DNA of 64,000 nt. Source: Bacteroidota bacterium. Lineage in GTDB: Bacteria; Bacteroidota; Bacteroidia; Cytophagales; Cyclobacteriaceae. The notes under the pieces were generated by a model. The model was given only the letters and a program-made list of their open reading frames with translations, was not told the origin of the DNA and ran no database searches. Where the stretch lies: positions 349,301 to 413,300 of the forward strand of contig JAFDYT010000001.1 of assembly GCA_018266055.1 (NCBI GenBank), written 5' to 3'. Made by a program: the position numbers and the translations under genes. This document shows positions 1 to 9,329 of this stretch, piece after piece (position 1 is the first letter of the stretch; every line of letters starts with the position of its first letter).

Positions 1-2966
1 TAGGAATGGAAACTCAGGAAGTGGCTGTTGGTGAAAGAGCTATTTTGGATGTTTCACTAAGCTCAGATGTAAAGCAACTGAGCGAAGTAGTGGTAACTAT
101 CGCCGGTGGTCTTCAGGCAAGGGAGAGAGAGTTGGGAGCAGCGACAACTGTCGTTAACTCACAAACACTTACCGCAGGTAAATCTTTTAACCTTGCAGGT
201 GGTCTTCAAGGCAAAGTTGCTGGTTTTCAAATCAATGCTACCAGCAGCGGTGTGAACCCATCATACAGGTTGATTCTTCGTGGACAACGCTCAATCACTG
301 GTGATAACCAGGCTTTGATCGTTCTTGATGGGGTGATCGTGCCAAGTGATGTTTTGAGCAACTTGAACCCAAATGACATTGAGAATGTAAACATCCTTCA
401 GGGTGCAGGTGCTGCGGCGTTGTACGGATCACAAGCTTCTAACGGTGCGATGATCATCACCACCAAAAAAGGCAGAAGTGGTTCAACAGAGATCACAGCT
501 TCTCAAAACGTTCAATTCAACCAGGTTGCTTTCTTCCCTAAGTTTCAAACTAAGTTTGGTGCGGGTGGTTCAGCCTACGGCGTGAATCCTGACGGCTCAC
601 CTTTTTTCAATTATTTGGAAAACCAATCTTACGGCCCTGCATTTGATGGTGTTGACAGACCTCTTGGTCCTCCACAAGAAAACGGCTATCAGGATCACAC
701 GACCTATAACTACAAGAACGGTCACGAAAAATTCTGGAATATAGGTCAATCTAACATCACCGATGTTTCCTTCTCTACTGGCGATGACAAATCAACATTG
801 ATGGTTTCTGGTCAATATGTTACGACCACTGGAACTACCCCTGGAGATAAATTTACTCGCGGAAATTTAAGAGTAAACGGTACCCGTAAAATCGGCGAAA
901 AAGTGAAAGTGGCTTACACTATGTTGTATGCTCCGAATATTTATGATATCTCTTCGGCTACAAATGTTATTTATGATAACATGCTCAACATGCCGCAGAA
1001 CGTGGATATCACTAAATATAAAAACTGGAGAAACACAGGTTTCGGTCCTGATGCCATCGGAAGCCCTAACAACTTCTACAATCCATGGTATCAAAATCCT
1101 TACTTTACTGCTGACAACTACAGAGAAAAAGACAAAAACAATTACCTGACTGGTAACATTGAAATTAAGTTCACGCCAATCAAAGGTCTTGAGCTTACAG
1201 CCCGTGAGGGTATCACAAGCCGTGAGTATTTCCAAAAATCAACTGTAGGCGCTTATACTTACAGTGATTATGCAAAAAATACGGATCAGAGCTCAAAGAC
1301 TGATATCCCTGCTTCGGTGTCTGAGTCAACGATGTGGTCAATCCAATCGATCACTGATTTCCTGGCTCAATACAACAAATCATTCTCTGATTTCCATATC
1401 AACGTTGTCGGTGGTGTTCAAATGAAATCCAACCAGGCAAAGTATATGTTTACTTCAATCGGGGGACTGGTTGTACCTAACCTTTACAACTTGAGCAACG
1501 GTACTGGAAACCCGTCTTATGGCGAAGCAGACTTTACTACTCACCTTTTCGGTGCCTATGGAAAAGCAACGATCAGCTACAAAGACATTTACTTCTTGAC
1601 TGGTACAGCTCGTAATGACTGGGATTCAAGATTGAATGCGAACAATCGTTCATTCTTCTACCCTTCGGTTGAAGGTGTTGTAGTACTTAGCGACGCTATT
1701 CCGTCTATCAAAGACAACAACTTTGTCAACTATGTTAAATTGAGAGCAAACGTTTCAAAAGTTGGTAAAGTGAACTTGGGATCTACCTTCAACGGATTTA
1801 CTGATTTTGGAGCGTACTATACGTTGCCTACTTTTAGCAGCAACGTTAGCTACGCAACCGGTAACGGTTTCCCTTATGGAGCCCTTGCTGGTTATTCATT
1901 GAGCAACGGTCTGGTTTCTAAGAACCTGACCCCTGAATTCTCTAACACATTTGAGGTAGGAACTGACTTCAGTTTGTGGAGAGATAAGATTAACGGCTCG
2001 GTAACGTATTATAACACTAAAACGAATAACCAAACTATTTCAACCGCAATTTCAAATAGTACGGGTTTCAGTTCATTGTTGACTAACGTAGGTGAGACTC
2101 AAAACACAGGTCTTGAAGTTACCCTGCATGTTACGCCAATCAAAACAAATGACTGGACTGTAACTGTGGGTGGTAACTTTACTTATCAGCAAAACCAGGT
2201 TAATTACATCTCCGCTTTGCTTCCTCAGTTGAATTTGGCAACGTCTGGAACGGCAATTTCAGCTGCCGTAGCAGGAAAGTCTTTCCCAGTTATTATGGGA
2301 TACGACTATGTGCGCGATCCTAAAGGACATGTAATTGTGGACGGTGTAACTGGTTTACCAAGCCAGACTTCAGGAATATCTATCCTGGGTAACGCAACGC
2401 CAAAAAATATTATTGGTACCGATGCCAAGATCAGCTACAAAGCTTTCTCATTCTCGATCTTGTTTGAGTACCGTGGTGGTTATAAAGTATTTAATGGTGT
2501 AGGTCCTAACATGGACTGGTCAGGTACTTCGTTCAGAACTGCCGTTTACGATCGTAAGAGTTTTGTGTTCCCGAATTCAGTTATCCTGCAATCTGACGGA
2601 ACGTATGCAACCAATAAGTCGGTAATGATCGCCAACGGAAATGGTAACAACGGTTTCTGGTCAGATGGTATAAACAGAAACGTGACTTCAAACTATGTTA
2701 CCTCTGGTAACTTCATTAAGCTCCGCGAAATTTCATTGGGCTATGATTTGACTCCTGTGATTTCAAAACTCGGATCGAAGTTTATCAAAGGTGGTAGCAT
2801 CAGTGTACAAGGCCGTAACTTGTTCTTATGGATGGCAAAAGACAATTACTACACCGATCCTGAGTACAGCACTGCAGGGGCTACTGGTAACGGTACTGGT
2901 CTTAACGACGTAGGACAAACTCCTCCTGTTCGTTATTTCGGTGGTACTTTCCAATTAAGATTCTAA
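1..2966 (+). CDS. SusC/RagA family TonB-dependent outer-membrane transporter, 5' end outside window
   Basis: Imports oligomers through the outer membrane using TonB energy, with the SusD lipoprotein as lid. The reading frame is open from base 1: the residues around base 6 (GMETQEVAVGER) align with GLETLEVAIGER inside the SusC at 5999, so the ATG at 6 is internal and about 80 residues (signal peptide and most of the carboxypeptidase-D-like domain) are missing. Visible are the linker KQLSEVVVT, the plug domain (LILRGQRS, GAAALYGSQASNGAMIITTKKG) and a long beta-barrel ending in aromatic FQLRF, typical of outer-membrane proteins. It is followed 52 bases later by its SusD partner. It is clearly more distant from the other two SusC proteins than these are from each other. 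The substrate is not readable. Confidence 0.95.
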   Translation, partial: GMETQEVAVGERAILDVSLSSDVKQLSEVVVTIAGGLQARERELGAATTVVNSQTLTAGKSFNLAGGLQGKVAGFQINATSSGVNPSYRLILRGQRSITGDNQALIVLDGVIVPSDVLSNLNPNDIENVNILQGAGAAALYGSQASNGAMIITTKKGRSGSTEITASQNVQFNQVAFFPKFQTKFGAGGSAYGVNPDGSPFFNYLENQSYGPAFDGVDRPLGPPQENGYQDHTTYNYKNGHEKFWNIGQSNITDVSFSTGDDKSTLMVSGQYVTTTGTTPGDKFTRGNLRVNGTRKIGEKVKVAYTMLYAPNIYDISSATNVIYDNMLNMPQNVDITKYKNWRNTGFGPDAIGSPNNFYNPWYQNPYFTADNYREKDKNNYLTGNIEIKFTPIKGLELTAREGITSREYFQKSTVGAYTYSDYAKNTDQSSKTDIPASVSESTMWSIQSITDFLAQYNKSFSDFHINVVGGVQMKSNQAKYMFTSIGGLVVPNLYNLSNGTGNPSYGEADFTTHLFGAYGKATISYKDIYFLTGTARNDWDSRLNANNRSFFYPSVEGVVVLSDAIPSIKDNNFVNYVKLRANVSKVGKVNLGSTFNGFTDFGAYYTLPTFSSNVSYATGNGFPYGALAGYSLSNGLVSKNLTPEFSNTFEVGTDFSLWRDKINGSVTYYNTKTNNQTISTAISNSTGFSSLLTNVGETQNTGLEVTLHVTPIKTNDWTVTVGGNFTYQQNQVNYISALLPQLNLATSGTAISAAVAGKSFPVIMGYDYVRDPKGHVIVDGVTGLPSQTSGISILGNATPKNIIGTDAKISYKAFSFSILFEYRGGYKVFNGVGPNMDWSGTSFRTAVYDRKSFVFPNSVILQSDGTYATNKSVMIANGNGNNGFWSDGINRNVTSNYVTSGNFIKLREISLGYDLTPVISKLGSKFIKGGSISVQGRNLFLWMAKDNYYTDPEYSTAGATGNGTGLNDVGQTPPVRYFGGTFQLRF

Positions 2967-3018
2967 CCTTATTGGATAACCATTAACCTTTATTTTTTGA
3001 ACAATAAAAATTGAAAAA

Positions 3019-4818
3019 ATGAAAAGAGTATCAATATTCATCTTTATAGCTTTGGCCATCTTTTCGGTGGCTTGTAACAGCTATCTGGATATAAACACTA
3101 ACCCAAACGCAGCCACAACAGTGACACCTAACCTGGTGTTACCCCAGGCTTTGGTAGCAACTGCATCTGTCCTGAACCGGTATAATAATTACGGGTTTCA
3201 AATTGGAGGTTATGGTGCGAATGCCGGTGGTTTTGGAGGATTTAACGAATTGGTTTCATACGCCTATACCTCCAACAACTACAATGACTTGTGGCCCTAT
3301 ACGTATGATAACCTCGAGGATTATCAGTATATCATTAACACCACAGCCACAGACGCGAAGAATATCTATTTCAATGCTGCTGCGACTATCATGCGGGTGT
3401 ACGATTTTCAATTGTTAGTTGATGCATTCAATGACGTTCCTTACAGTAAGGCCTTAAAAGGTGCTGATAACCTAACTCCTGCTTACGACAAAGGATCAGA
3501 CATTTATGCAGCACTTGCAGTAGAACTTGACTCAGCCATGGCGAGAATCAACCGCGGAAATGCAATGGCGGCCAAAAACCCGATTACTAATTATGATGTT
3601 CTCTTTAAAGGAGATATGACCAAATGGTTGCAATTTGCCAATACCATCAAATTGAGACTATTGGTAAGAGGTAACGGGAAAGTAACATTTGCCAACAATT
3701 CGTTTGATCCTGCTGGATTTTTAAATACTAATGCGATGATTAATCCCGGATACACTAGGGACAATAACCGCCAAAATCCTGCTTGGAATCAATGGGCGTT
3801 TGCTTACACAGGTTCAGCAGGACAAAAATCTTGGGTTCCTACTACATGGATTCTTAGCTTCTACGATGGAACGAATCTCGCTGACACCAAAAGAGGAAGT
3901 GCTACTTATTATCAATTTGGAGTGCTATCTGACTTTGGAGCTATAACAGGTGGATCTGGTTATACTAATGGTTTTTATTCAGGAGTATCTCTAACTGGTG
4001 GCAATGGATCCGGAGCCAAAGCTGACATTACCGTAAGTGGTGGTGCCGTAACGAAGGTTGCACTTTCAAGTGGGGGGGCAGGAAGTGGATACTACCCATC
4101 TGATGTTCTAAGTGCACCTGCGTCTAGTATTGGTGGAACAGGATCGAATTTTTCAGTAGCTGTTAAAATTCTTCCTATTTCGAATGTTCTGGGTTTTGAA
4201 AATGTTTCTGCTCCTAAGTGTCCTACAGGAAGCCGCTGGTATCCTGGAACTGACAGAGGTGGTACTTCAGCTGGAAGTTCTACTGGCCCATTGAAGGGCC
4301 CGAATGCAGGGTTCCCTGTGATGATTGCTGCAGAAAGTTATTTCTTGCAAGCTGAGGCAGCTGTGAAAGGTATTATAGCGGGATCAGCATCAAGTCTATT
4401 CAATAATGGCATTACCGCCGCTTTTGAATATTCATACTTGAAACCAGATGGCACTCATTCTGGCGATTATGCAGCTGACGCTTCAAGCTATATCACAGCC
4501 AATACGGCTTCATACTTGGTTAATTTCAGCTTGGCAACAACTGCCGACATGCAAACAGAAGCGATTATCACTCAGAAATATATCGCCCTTAACTTTGTGA
4601 ATAGCCATGAAGGTTGGAACGAGTACAGAAGAACTGGTTACCCTAAAGTTAGCGGTTCAGCTGCAACGACTACTTTTGCCTCAATAGCTTCACAAAGCAC
4701 TCGTCCGGATAAATTGCCGACCCGGATTCTTTATCCGAACTCTGAGGCACAGTACAATCCTGCTAATCAGCCAACAGGAGTTAGTCCTTTCACTTCACTT
4801 ATTTTCTGGGCTAAATAA
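3019..4818 (+). CDS. SusD-like (SusD-like_2 type) surface lipoprotein with a Gly-rich insertion
   Basis: Nutrient-binding outer-membrane lipoprotein that pairs with the SusC upstream. The lipoprotein signal is clear (hydrophobic run, then SVAC with Cys19), followed by NSYLDINTNPN, the usual opening of the SusD-like_2 family. The tetratricopeptide-like helical parts are recognisable (IMRVYDFQLLVDAFNDVPY; ESYFLQAEAA; HEGWNEYRRTGYP near the end). At 599 residues it is longer than is usual for this family. The excess is largely residues about 311-382, a Gly/Ser/Val-rich segment starting GGSGYTNGFYSG and ending GGTGSNFSVAV, which resembles repeats of phage structural proteins rather than SusD. It starts 52 bases after the SusC and is followed 12 bases later by another lipoprotein, so the three form one operon. 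Confidence 0.93.
   Translation: MKRVSIFIFIALAIFSVACNSYLDINTNPNAATTVTPNLVLPQALVATASVLNRYNNYGFQIGGYGANAGGFGGFNELVSYAYTSNNYNDLWPYTYDNLEDYQYIINTTATDAKNIYFNAAATIMRVYDFQLLVDAFNDVPYSKALKGADNLTPAYDKGSDIYAALAVELDSAMARINRGNAMAAKNPITNYDVLFKGDMTKWLQFANTIKLRLLVRGNGKVTFANNSFDPAGFLNTNAMINPGYTRDNNRQNPAWNQWAFAYTGSAGQKSWVPTTWILSFYDGTNLADTKRGSATYYQFGVLSDFGAITGGSGYTNGFYSGVSLTGGNGSGAKADITVSGGAVTKVALSSGGAGSGYYPSDVLSAPASSIGGTGSNFSVAVKILPISNVLGFENVSAPKCPTGSRWYPGTDRGGTSAGSSTGPLKGPNAGFPVMIAAESYFLQAEAAVKGIIAGSASSLFNNGITAAFEYSYLKPDGTHSGDYAADASSYITANTASYLVNFSLATTADMQTEAIITQKYIALNFVNSHEGWNEYRRTGYPKVSGSAATTTFASIASQSTRPDKLPTRILYPNSEAQYNPANQPTGVSPFTSLIFWAK
3949..4164 (+). other. Phage-structural-like Gly-rich domain inserted in SusD
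   Basis: This in-frame segment (residues 311-382) has the pattern GSGYT.G.Y..V.LTGG.G.GA.A.ITV.GGAVT.V, then G.GY...DVLSA and GGTGS.F.V.V. That pattern is familiar from beta-rich repeats of tail and virion proteins of marine phages. Sequence recognisable as SusD resumes downstream at PVMIAAESYFLQAEA, so this is an insertion and not a fusion at an end. The similarity is judged by eye. Confidence 0.6.
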
Positions 4819-4830
4819 AAGATTCAAAAC

Positions 4831-5742
4831 ATGAAAAAGTCATATATGAAAATTTCGTTTTACCTGATTGCAATCGCTGCGGTGTTGACATCCTGCCTTC
4901 AGGGGAATGACATCAACACACCTCCTGGTGGATTTAATACCTCCATGATTGTAATGAGCTATGTAGACATTGCCAACGATGGTGGTTTGTTAAGATCAGG
5001 ATTAAATTACTTTGGAAATGCGTCTTTGACCTATCCTGCCTCTCACACGGCTGACACCGCAACCTTTTGGGTTACCGTGCAGGGTCCCGCTTTATCTAAA
5101 GATTTAAGTTTAACCGTAAGCGCTGACGCTAACGCGTTAAATGATAATTTTTCACGTGATTCAATCACTTACCAGCCGATGCCCGATTCAGTTTACTCGT
5201 TTATCAGTAATACTGCAGTGATTCCTGCTGGTAAGACCTATGCTGAGTTCAAGGTGATTTTCCACCCTAATAAAATTGACCCGAGCAAAAACTTTATGTT
5301 GGCAGTAACTGCTTCAAATAGCTCTAACCTGGCAACAAGTTCAAACTACGGTCATATTTATTTCCATACCATTGGTAATCCTATTGCTGGTGGCTATAGC
5401 TGGGATTTCACCCGCTATAACGATGTGGCGGGCACTGTGCTGTCCTCTCTATCGTTCACTGGTCATACAACGGTATTTTCACCATCTAGCCCTACTATGG
5501 TGAAAGTGCCTACAGGGTATTTCGATCAGCCTAATTACTTTATCACATTTAAAAATAGTAATGGGGTGCTTTCGAATTTTGCGGTTCAAATTGACCCAGC
5601 TGCACTCACAGGAAACTGGGCTGCGAATGGAATTGCATTAGGAAGCGGACCAACAATTACGGTTTCTAATAACAACAAAACGTTTACTATCAAGTATACA
5701 ACCCTAAGCCGCAATATTACGGATGTCTATTATCGCCCTTAG
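4831..5742 (+). CDS. Surface lipoprotein, DUF1735-like, companion of SusCD
   Basis: A 303-residue secreted lipoprotein: MKKSYMKISFYLIAIAAVLTSC with the lipidated Cys at about residue 22. The body contains the pattern seen in DUF1735-type proteins of SusCD loci: an extended beta-rich domain with TFWVTVQGPALSKDLSLTVS, then VIPAGKTYAEFKVIFHP and FMLAVTASNSS at about residues 70-170. The second half (about 180-303) is also beta-rich with no recognised motif. It is the third gene of the operon, 12 bases after SusD and just before a strong terminator. Such accessory lipoproteins usually bind glycan or peptide at the cell surface; the ligand here is unknown. The family assignment is by pattern only. 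Confidence 0.75.
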   Translation: MKKSYMKISFYLIAIAAVLTSCLQGNDINTPPGGFNTSMIVMSYVDIANDGGLLRSGLNYFGNASLTYPASHTADTATFWVTVQGPALSKDLSLTVSADANALNDNFSRDSITYQPMPDSVYSFISNTAVIPAGKTYAEFKVIFHPNKIDPSKNFMLAVTASNSSNLATSSNYGHIYFHTIGNPIAGGYSWDFTRYNDVAGTVLSSLSFTGHTTVFSPSSPTMVKVPTGYFDQPNYFITFKNSNGVLSNFAVQIDPAALTGNWAANGIALGSGPTITVSNNNKTFTIKYTTLSRNITDVYYRP

Positions 5743-5762
5743 GTCTATTTAAAATCATGAAT

Positions 5763-5794
5763 AAAAAGGCTGCTCGAGAGGGCAGCCTTTTTTG
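5763..5794 (+). terminator. Rho-independent terminator of SusCD cassette 1
   Basis: The perfect 11-bp stem AAAAAGGCTGC / GCAGCCTTTTT (5763-5773 and 5782-5792), with loop TCGAGAGG and a T-run, lies 20 bases after the lipoprotein stop. The same GGCTGC/GCAGCC stem recurs in the terminators at 11048 and 16480. Confidence 0.9.
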
Positions 5795-5905
5795 TTAGTC
5801 CTCTACCAAATTTTATGAAATTGTTCGCTTTGGATAGACATGCCATTTTTTTGAGCCTTTAACTGCCTTTTCTGCGGTATTTTTTTACGACATGCGTAAA
5901 AATAG

Positions 5906-5925
5906 AAGGGGATGGCCCCTTTTTT
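5906..5925 (+). terminator. Terminator-like hairpin upstream of SusC 2
   Basis: The stem AAGGGG (5906-5911) and CCCCTT (5916-5921) with loop ATGG is followed by further T residues. It sits just before the -7 element at 5934, so it is more likely a backup terminator for read-through than an attenuator of the next gene. Confidence 0.45.
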
Positions 5926-5933
5926 AGCTTCTA

Positions 5934-5941
5934 TATATTTG
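5934..5941 (+). promoter_or_regulatory. Bacteroidota -7 element TATATTTG before SusC 2
   Basis: TATATTTG matches the TAnnTTTG consensus and lies 57 bases before the start codon. No good -33 TTTG is present at the usual 20-base spacing. Confidence 0.45.
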
Positions 5942-5998
5942 ATCTATGTCAATTATAAGTTAACTTCATGGGATATTTATTAACCTAAACCTAAACCT

Positions 5999-8900
5999 AT
6001 GAAGAAGTTTTTACTAATGTGCTTCTCATTCGGCTTTGCGCTCAGTGTCTGGGCGCAAGACCGGGTGGTGACAGGCAAGTTGACGTCGAAAGAAGACGGA
6101 TCAGCTTTACCTGGTGTGAATGTCGTGCTAAAAGGAACTACAGTTGGAACCGTAACTGATGCAGAGGGTAATTATAAATTATCCGTACCAGCTGCAGGGG
6201 GTACTATTGTTTTTTCATTTATCGGTTTAGAAACACTTGAAGTTGCTATCGGAGAAAGAAGCGTAGTGGATGCGCAGCTCGGCTCAGATGTTAAGCAATT
6301 GTCTGAAGTTGTTGTAACCGGTTCAGGTGTGGCGACAGATAAAAAGAAACTGGGTATCGCAGTTGAGTCTGTAACTGCAGACAAGCTCCCAGCTACTCCA
6401 AGTTCGTCCATTGATCAGGCATTGATTGGAAAAATCGCAGGTGCCCAAATTTCATCTATTAGTGGTAACCCTGGAGACCCGGTGAATATCCTATTGCGTG
6501 GTATCAACACCGTGCAGGGTGGAACGAAACCCCTCATCATGGTGGATGGAGTGCAGGTTGCTGCCACGGATATCAACTCGCTGGATTTGACCAACGTAGA
6601 TCGCGTTGAGGTTGTACAAGGTGCAGCTTCTGCTTCTATTTATGGTGCGCAAGGAGCGAATGGTGTAATCCAGATTTTTACAAAAAGAGGTAAGAAAGGA
6701 AAAGTGGCTGTTAACTTTTCTTCCAGCTATGCTGAAAACACTTTCCTTAACGTAGGGGATGTTCATAAAGCAAGACTTCACCCTTACTTGACAGATGCTA
6801 ACAACAACATTATTGATCCAAGTGGGAATATTCTTCAGTATATTCCAGAAGGATCAATCGAAGGAATTTCCTACGAGTACGGCGGTGGTCAGAACGGAGG
6901 ACTTGGTGACCAAACAGCATTTCAAAAGCCTAGAGGTGTAGCCGGTGCTACCCGTTATGCTATCCAGGACATTCGTAACGTAGCAAGTCACCCGTACAAT
7001 GCGAATCTTAAGTACTACGATCATTTCAAACAGATCTTTCAAACAGGTTATACCACCAATAATAACCTGAATTTTTCTGGCGCTGGTGACAAAACAGATT
7101 TTGCTGTTTCAATTGCCAATAACCATACGCTGAGCCCTGTTATTAAGAATGGTGGAATTGACAGAACCAACCTCACAGTAAACGTTGGTTTTGAGTTATT
7201 TAAAGGATTCAAAATCCGTTCAATCACACAGGGAATCTATACCAAAAACGATCTTCATCCAGGCTTAGGTGCTGCTGGCTACTATGATTATGGCCGTGGT
7301 AACTCACTGGGAGACGTTGGTCGTGTATATGGTTTCTTAAACACATCTCCTTTCTTTGATCTTACGCGCAAAGATGATGATGGAAATTATCCATTCTATC
7401 AAACTGCTGATTTCTTGAGCGTAAATGCTTCAAATCCTTATTATAACAAGCAGTATTCTTCAAGTGTTGATAATAAGATCGATGTGCTTCAAAATTTTGA
7501 AATTGATTATAACATCAACAAATTCTTTGAATTGAATGCGAAGTATGGTATCAACTACAGAACTGAGAATGCAAAATGGACTTACCTGAATCAATCTCAG
7601 AACAGTAACTCTGTTTATTACGATCCAAACTATATCGGAATTTTTGCTGGTGACAACACCGGTGAATTGATCAACTGGCAGTACCAAAATACCTTCCAAA
7701 ACTTTCTGGCCAACGGTTATTTCCGTACTGACCTGAAAGACGATTTTGGATTTAGTTTGCCGATCTCATTGAGCACTCAAGTTGGTTTCGACTATCGTAA
7801 GAAAGAATACAGAGAGTACGACACCTACGGAACCAGCCTTCCTCTTGTACCACCAATCAACATGGTGACTACCAAAACACAAGGTGTAGCGGCTGACTAT
7901 AAAGAACCGTTCATTACGTACGGTTATCTCGTGAATCAGAAGATTAACTACGGAGACTTTGGCGGTATCACTGCCGGTTTCAGAAGTGACTGGTCGTCAG
8001 CATTCGGTGGTGGATCTACGCCATTTACATTCCCTCACGCTGACGCACACGTGTTGCCTTCTACGTTCTGGAAAGAGTCTAGCCTTGAAAACATCCTCCC
8101 TTACTTGAAAGTAAGAGCAGCGTATGGTGAAGCTGGTATCCAACCTGGACCGTTTGATCGTTTCCCTGTGATCAATGCTGGTGGTTTGAGCACTACCAAC
8201 TCAATCTACACCTATCAGACCACAGCCCGCAATGCTAACCTCAAGGTAGAGGTATCAAAGGAATTTGAAGCAGGTACTGATTTCACTCTTAATGCTACCG
8301 GAGGTACATGGTTCAGCACAATCAATGGATCATTTACATACTGGAGCAGAAAGAGCGAGAATGTTATTTACACTACGTCAACTGCTATTTCAAGTGGTGC
8401 TACTGGTTCTTTGAACAACGCTATTGGAATGGAGTCGAATGGTATCCAGTTTTCATTGAACACTCCGGTGTATAACGGTGGTAATTTCAAATGGGACTTC
8501 ACTACTAACTGGGGACATCAAGTGTCAAAGATCACCAGCATTGCAGGCGGTTCGGACATTATCTTGACAACTGCTGCAGGAAGTACTTCATTGGTTCTTA
8601 CTCCTGGCGCTATCATAGGTCAGGTGTATGGATCTAAAGCATTGACAAGTTTCAATGACAAGGATAAGAATGGTAATTTGTATATCCAGTCAGGTCAGGA
8701 GTCGAATTATCAAATTGTGGAGGGCAAAGTGACCAACATCCACAACTATCAGATGCAATTTAAAGACTACTCTCAGCCTTTGATGAACCCGAATCCTAAG
8801 TTTAACGCGTCATTTATCAACTCAGTTGGCTACAAGGGATTTATCAACTTGTCGTTCCAATTTGATTGGATCTATGGTAGCCACTTGTACAACCAAACTA

Positions 8901-9313
8901 AGGAGTGGATGTACCGTGATGGTATAAGCGGTGATTTTGAAAAACCAGTTACAATTAACGGAAATACTGGGGCTTTCACGGCGTTTCGTTCTAGTGCTTA
9001 CTATAATCTGTGGGGAAGTACCCGTGGTGCTGGTAACAACTTGACGAAAGATTATTTTGTGGAAGACGCTTCTTTCCTGCGTTTGAGAAATATTTCGTTC
9101 GCAGTTGATTTTGCAAGATTCACAAAAATTCAAGGCTTGCACAAATTGCAATTGGTACTTACCGGACGGAATCTCCTCACGGTTACCAAATACACCGGAT
9201 ATGATCCTGAAGTTAGTTCAGGTGCTGTTAACTCTGCATTCGATAGAGGCGTAGATCATAGCACGTTGCCTAACACCAAATCATATCAAATAGGACTTAA
9301 CGTTGGGTTCTAA
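5999..9313 (+). CDS. SusC/RagA family TonB-dependent transporter (cassette 2)
   Basis: Outer-membrane oligomer importer of 1104 residues. A signal peptide (MKKFLLMCFSFGFALSVWA, cleaved before QDRV) leads into a carboxypeptidase-D-like regulatory domain at about 22-100 (VVTGKLTSKEDGSALPGVNV, GTVTDAEGNYKL). A plug domain at about 110-230 (LLRGINT, YGAQGANGVIQIFTKRG) and a beta-barrel ending in GLNVGF follow. No STN/secretin-type domain is present, so signalling to an ECF sigma factor is not expected. The start is fixed by the signal peptide and by an upstream leader shared with the SusC at 11440. The first 130 residues are nearly the same in both, while the barrels differ more. Its SusD begins about 17 bases downstream. 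Confidence 0.95.
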   Translation: MKKFLLMCFSFGFALSVWAQDRVVTGKLTSKEDGSALPGVNVVLKGTTVGTVTDAEGNYKLSVPAAGGTIVFSFIGLETLEVAIGERSVVDAQLGSDVKQLSEVVVTGSGVATDKKKLGIAVESVTADKLPATPSSSIDQALIGKIAGAQISSISGNPGDPVNILLRGINTVQGGTKPLIMVDGVQVAATDINSLDLTNVDRVEVVQGAASASIYGAQGANGVIQIFTKRGKKGKVAVNFSSSYAENTFLNVGDVHKARLHPYLTDANNNIIDPSGNILQYIPEGSIEGISYEYGGGQNGGLGDQTAFQKPRGVAGATRYAIQDIRNVASHPYNANLKYYDHFKQIFQTGYTTNNNLNFSGAGDKTDFAVSIANNHTLSPVIKNGGIDRTNLTVNVGFELFKGFKIRSITQGIYTKNDLHPGLGAAGYYDYGRGNSLGDVGRVYGFLNTSPFFDLTRKDDDGNYPFYQTADFLSVNASNPYYNKQYSSSVDNKIDVLQNFEIDYNINKFFELNAKYGINYRTENAKWTYLNQSQNSNSVYYDPNYIGIFAGDNTGELINWQYQNTFQNFLANGYFRTDLKDDFGFSLPISLSTQVGFDYRKKEYREYDTYGTSLPLVPPINMVTTKTQGVAADYKEPFITYGYLVNQKINYGDFGGITAGFRSDWSSAFGGGSTPFTFPHADAHVLPSTFWKESSLENILPYLKVRAAYGEAGIQPGPFDRFPVINAGGLSTTNSIYTYQTTARNANLKVEVSKEFEAGTDFTLNATGGTWFSTINGSFTYWSRKSENVIYTTSTAISSGATGSLNNAIGMESNGIQFSLNTPVYNGGNFKWDFTTNWGHQVSKITSIAGGSDIILTTAAGSTSLVLTPGAIIGQVYGSKALTSFNDKDKNGNLYIQSGQESNYQIVEGKVTNIHNYQMQFKDYSQPLMNPNPKFNASFINSVGYKGFINLSFQFDWIYGSHLYNQTKEWMYRDGISGDFEKPVTINGNTGAFTAFRSSAYYNLWGSTRGAGNNLTKDYFVEDASFLRLRNISFAVDFARFTKIQGLHKLQLVLTGRNLLTVTKYTGYDPEVSSGAVNSAFDRGVDHSTLPNTKSYQIGLNVGF

Positions 9314-9329
9314 TCGAAATCTTTTAAAA

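Noticed and set aside
6-8. ATG as the true start of the first SusC
   Set aside because: Alignment with the SusC at 5999 places it about 80 residues inside the protein, and the frame is open to base 1, so the gene is cut by the window edge.
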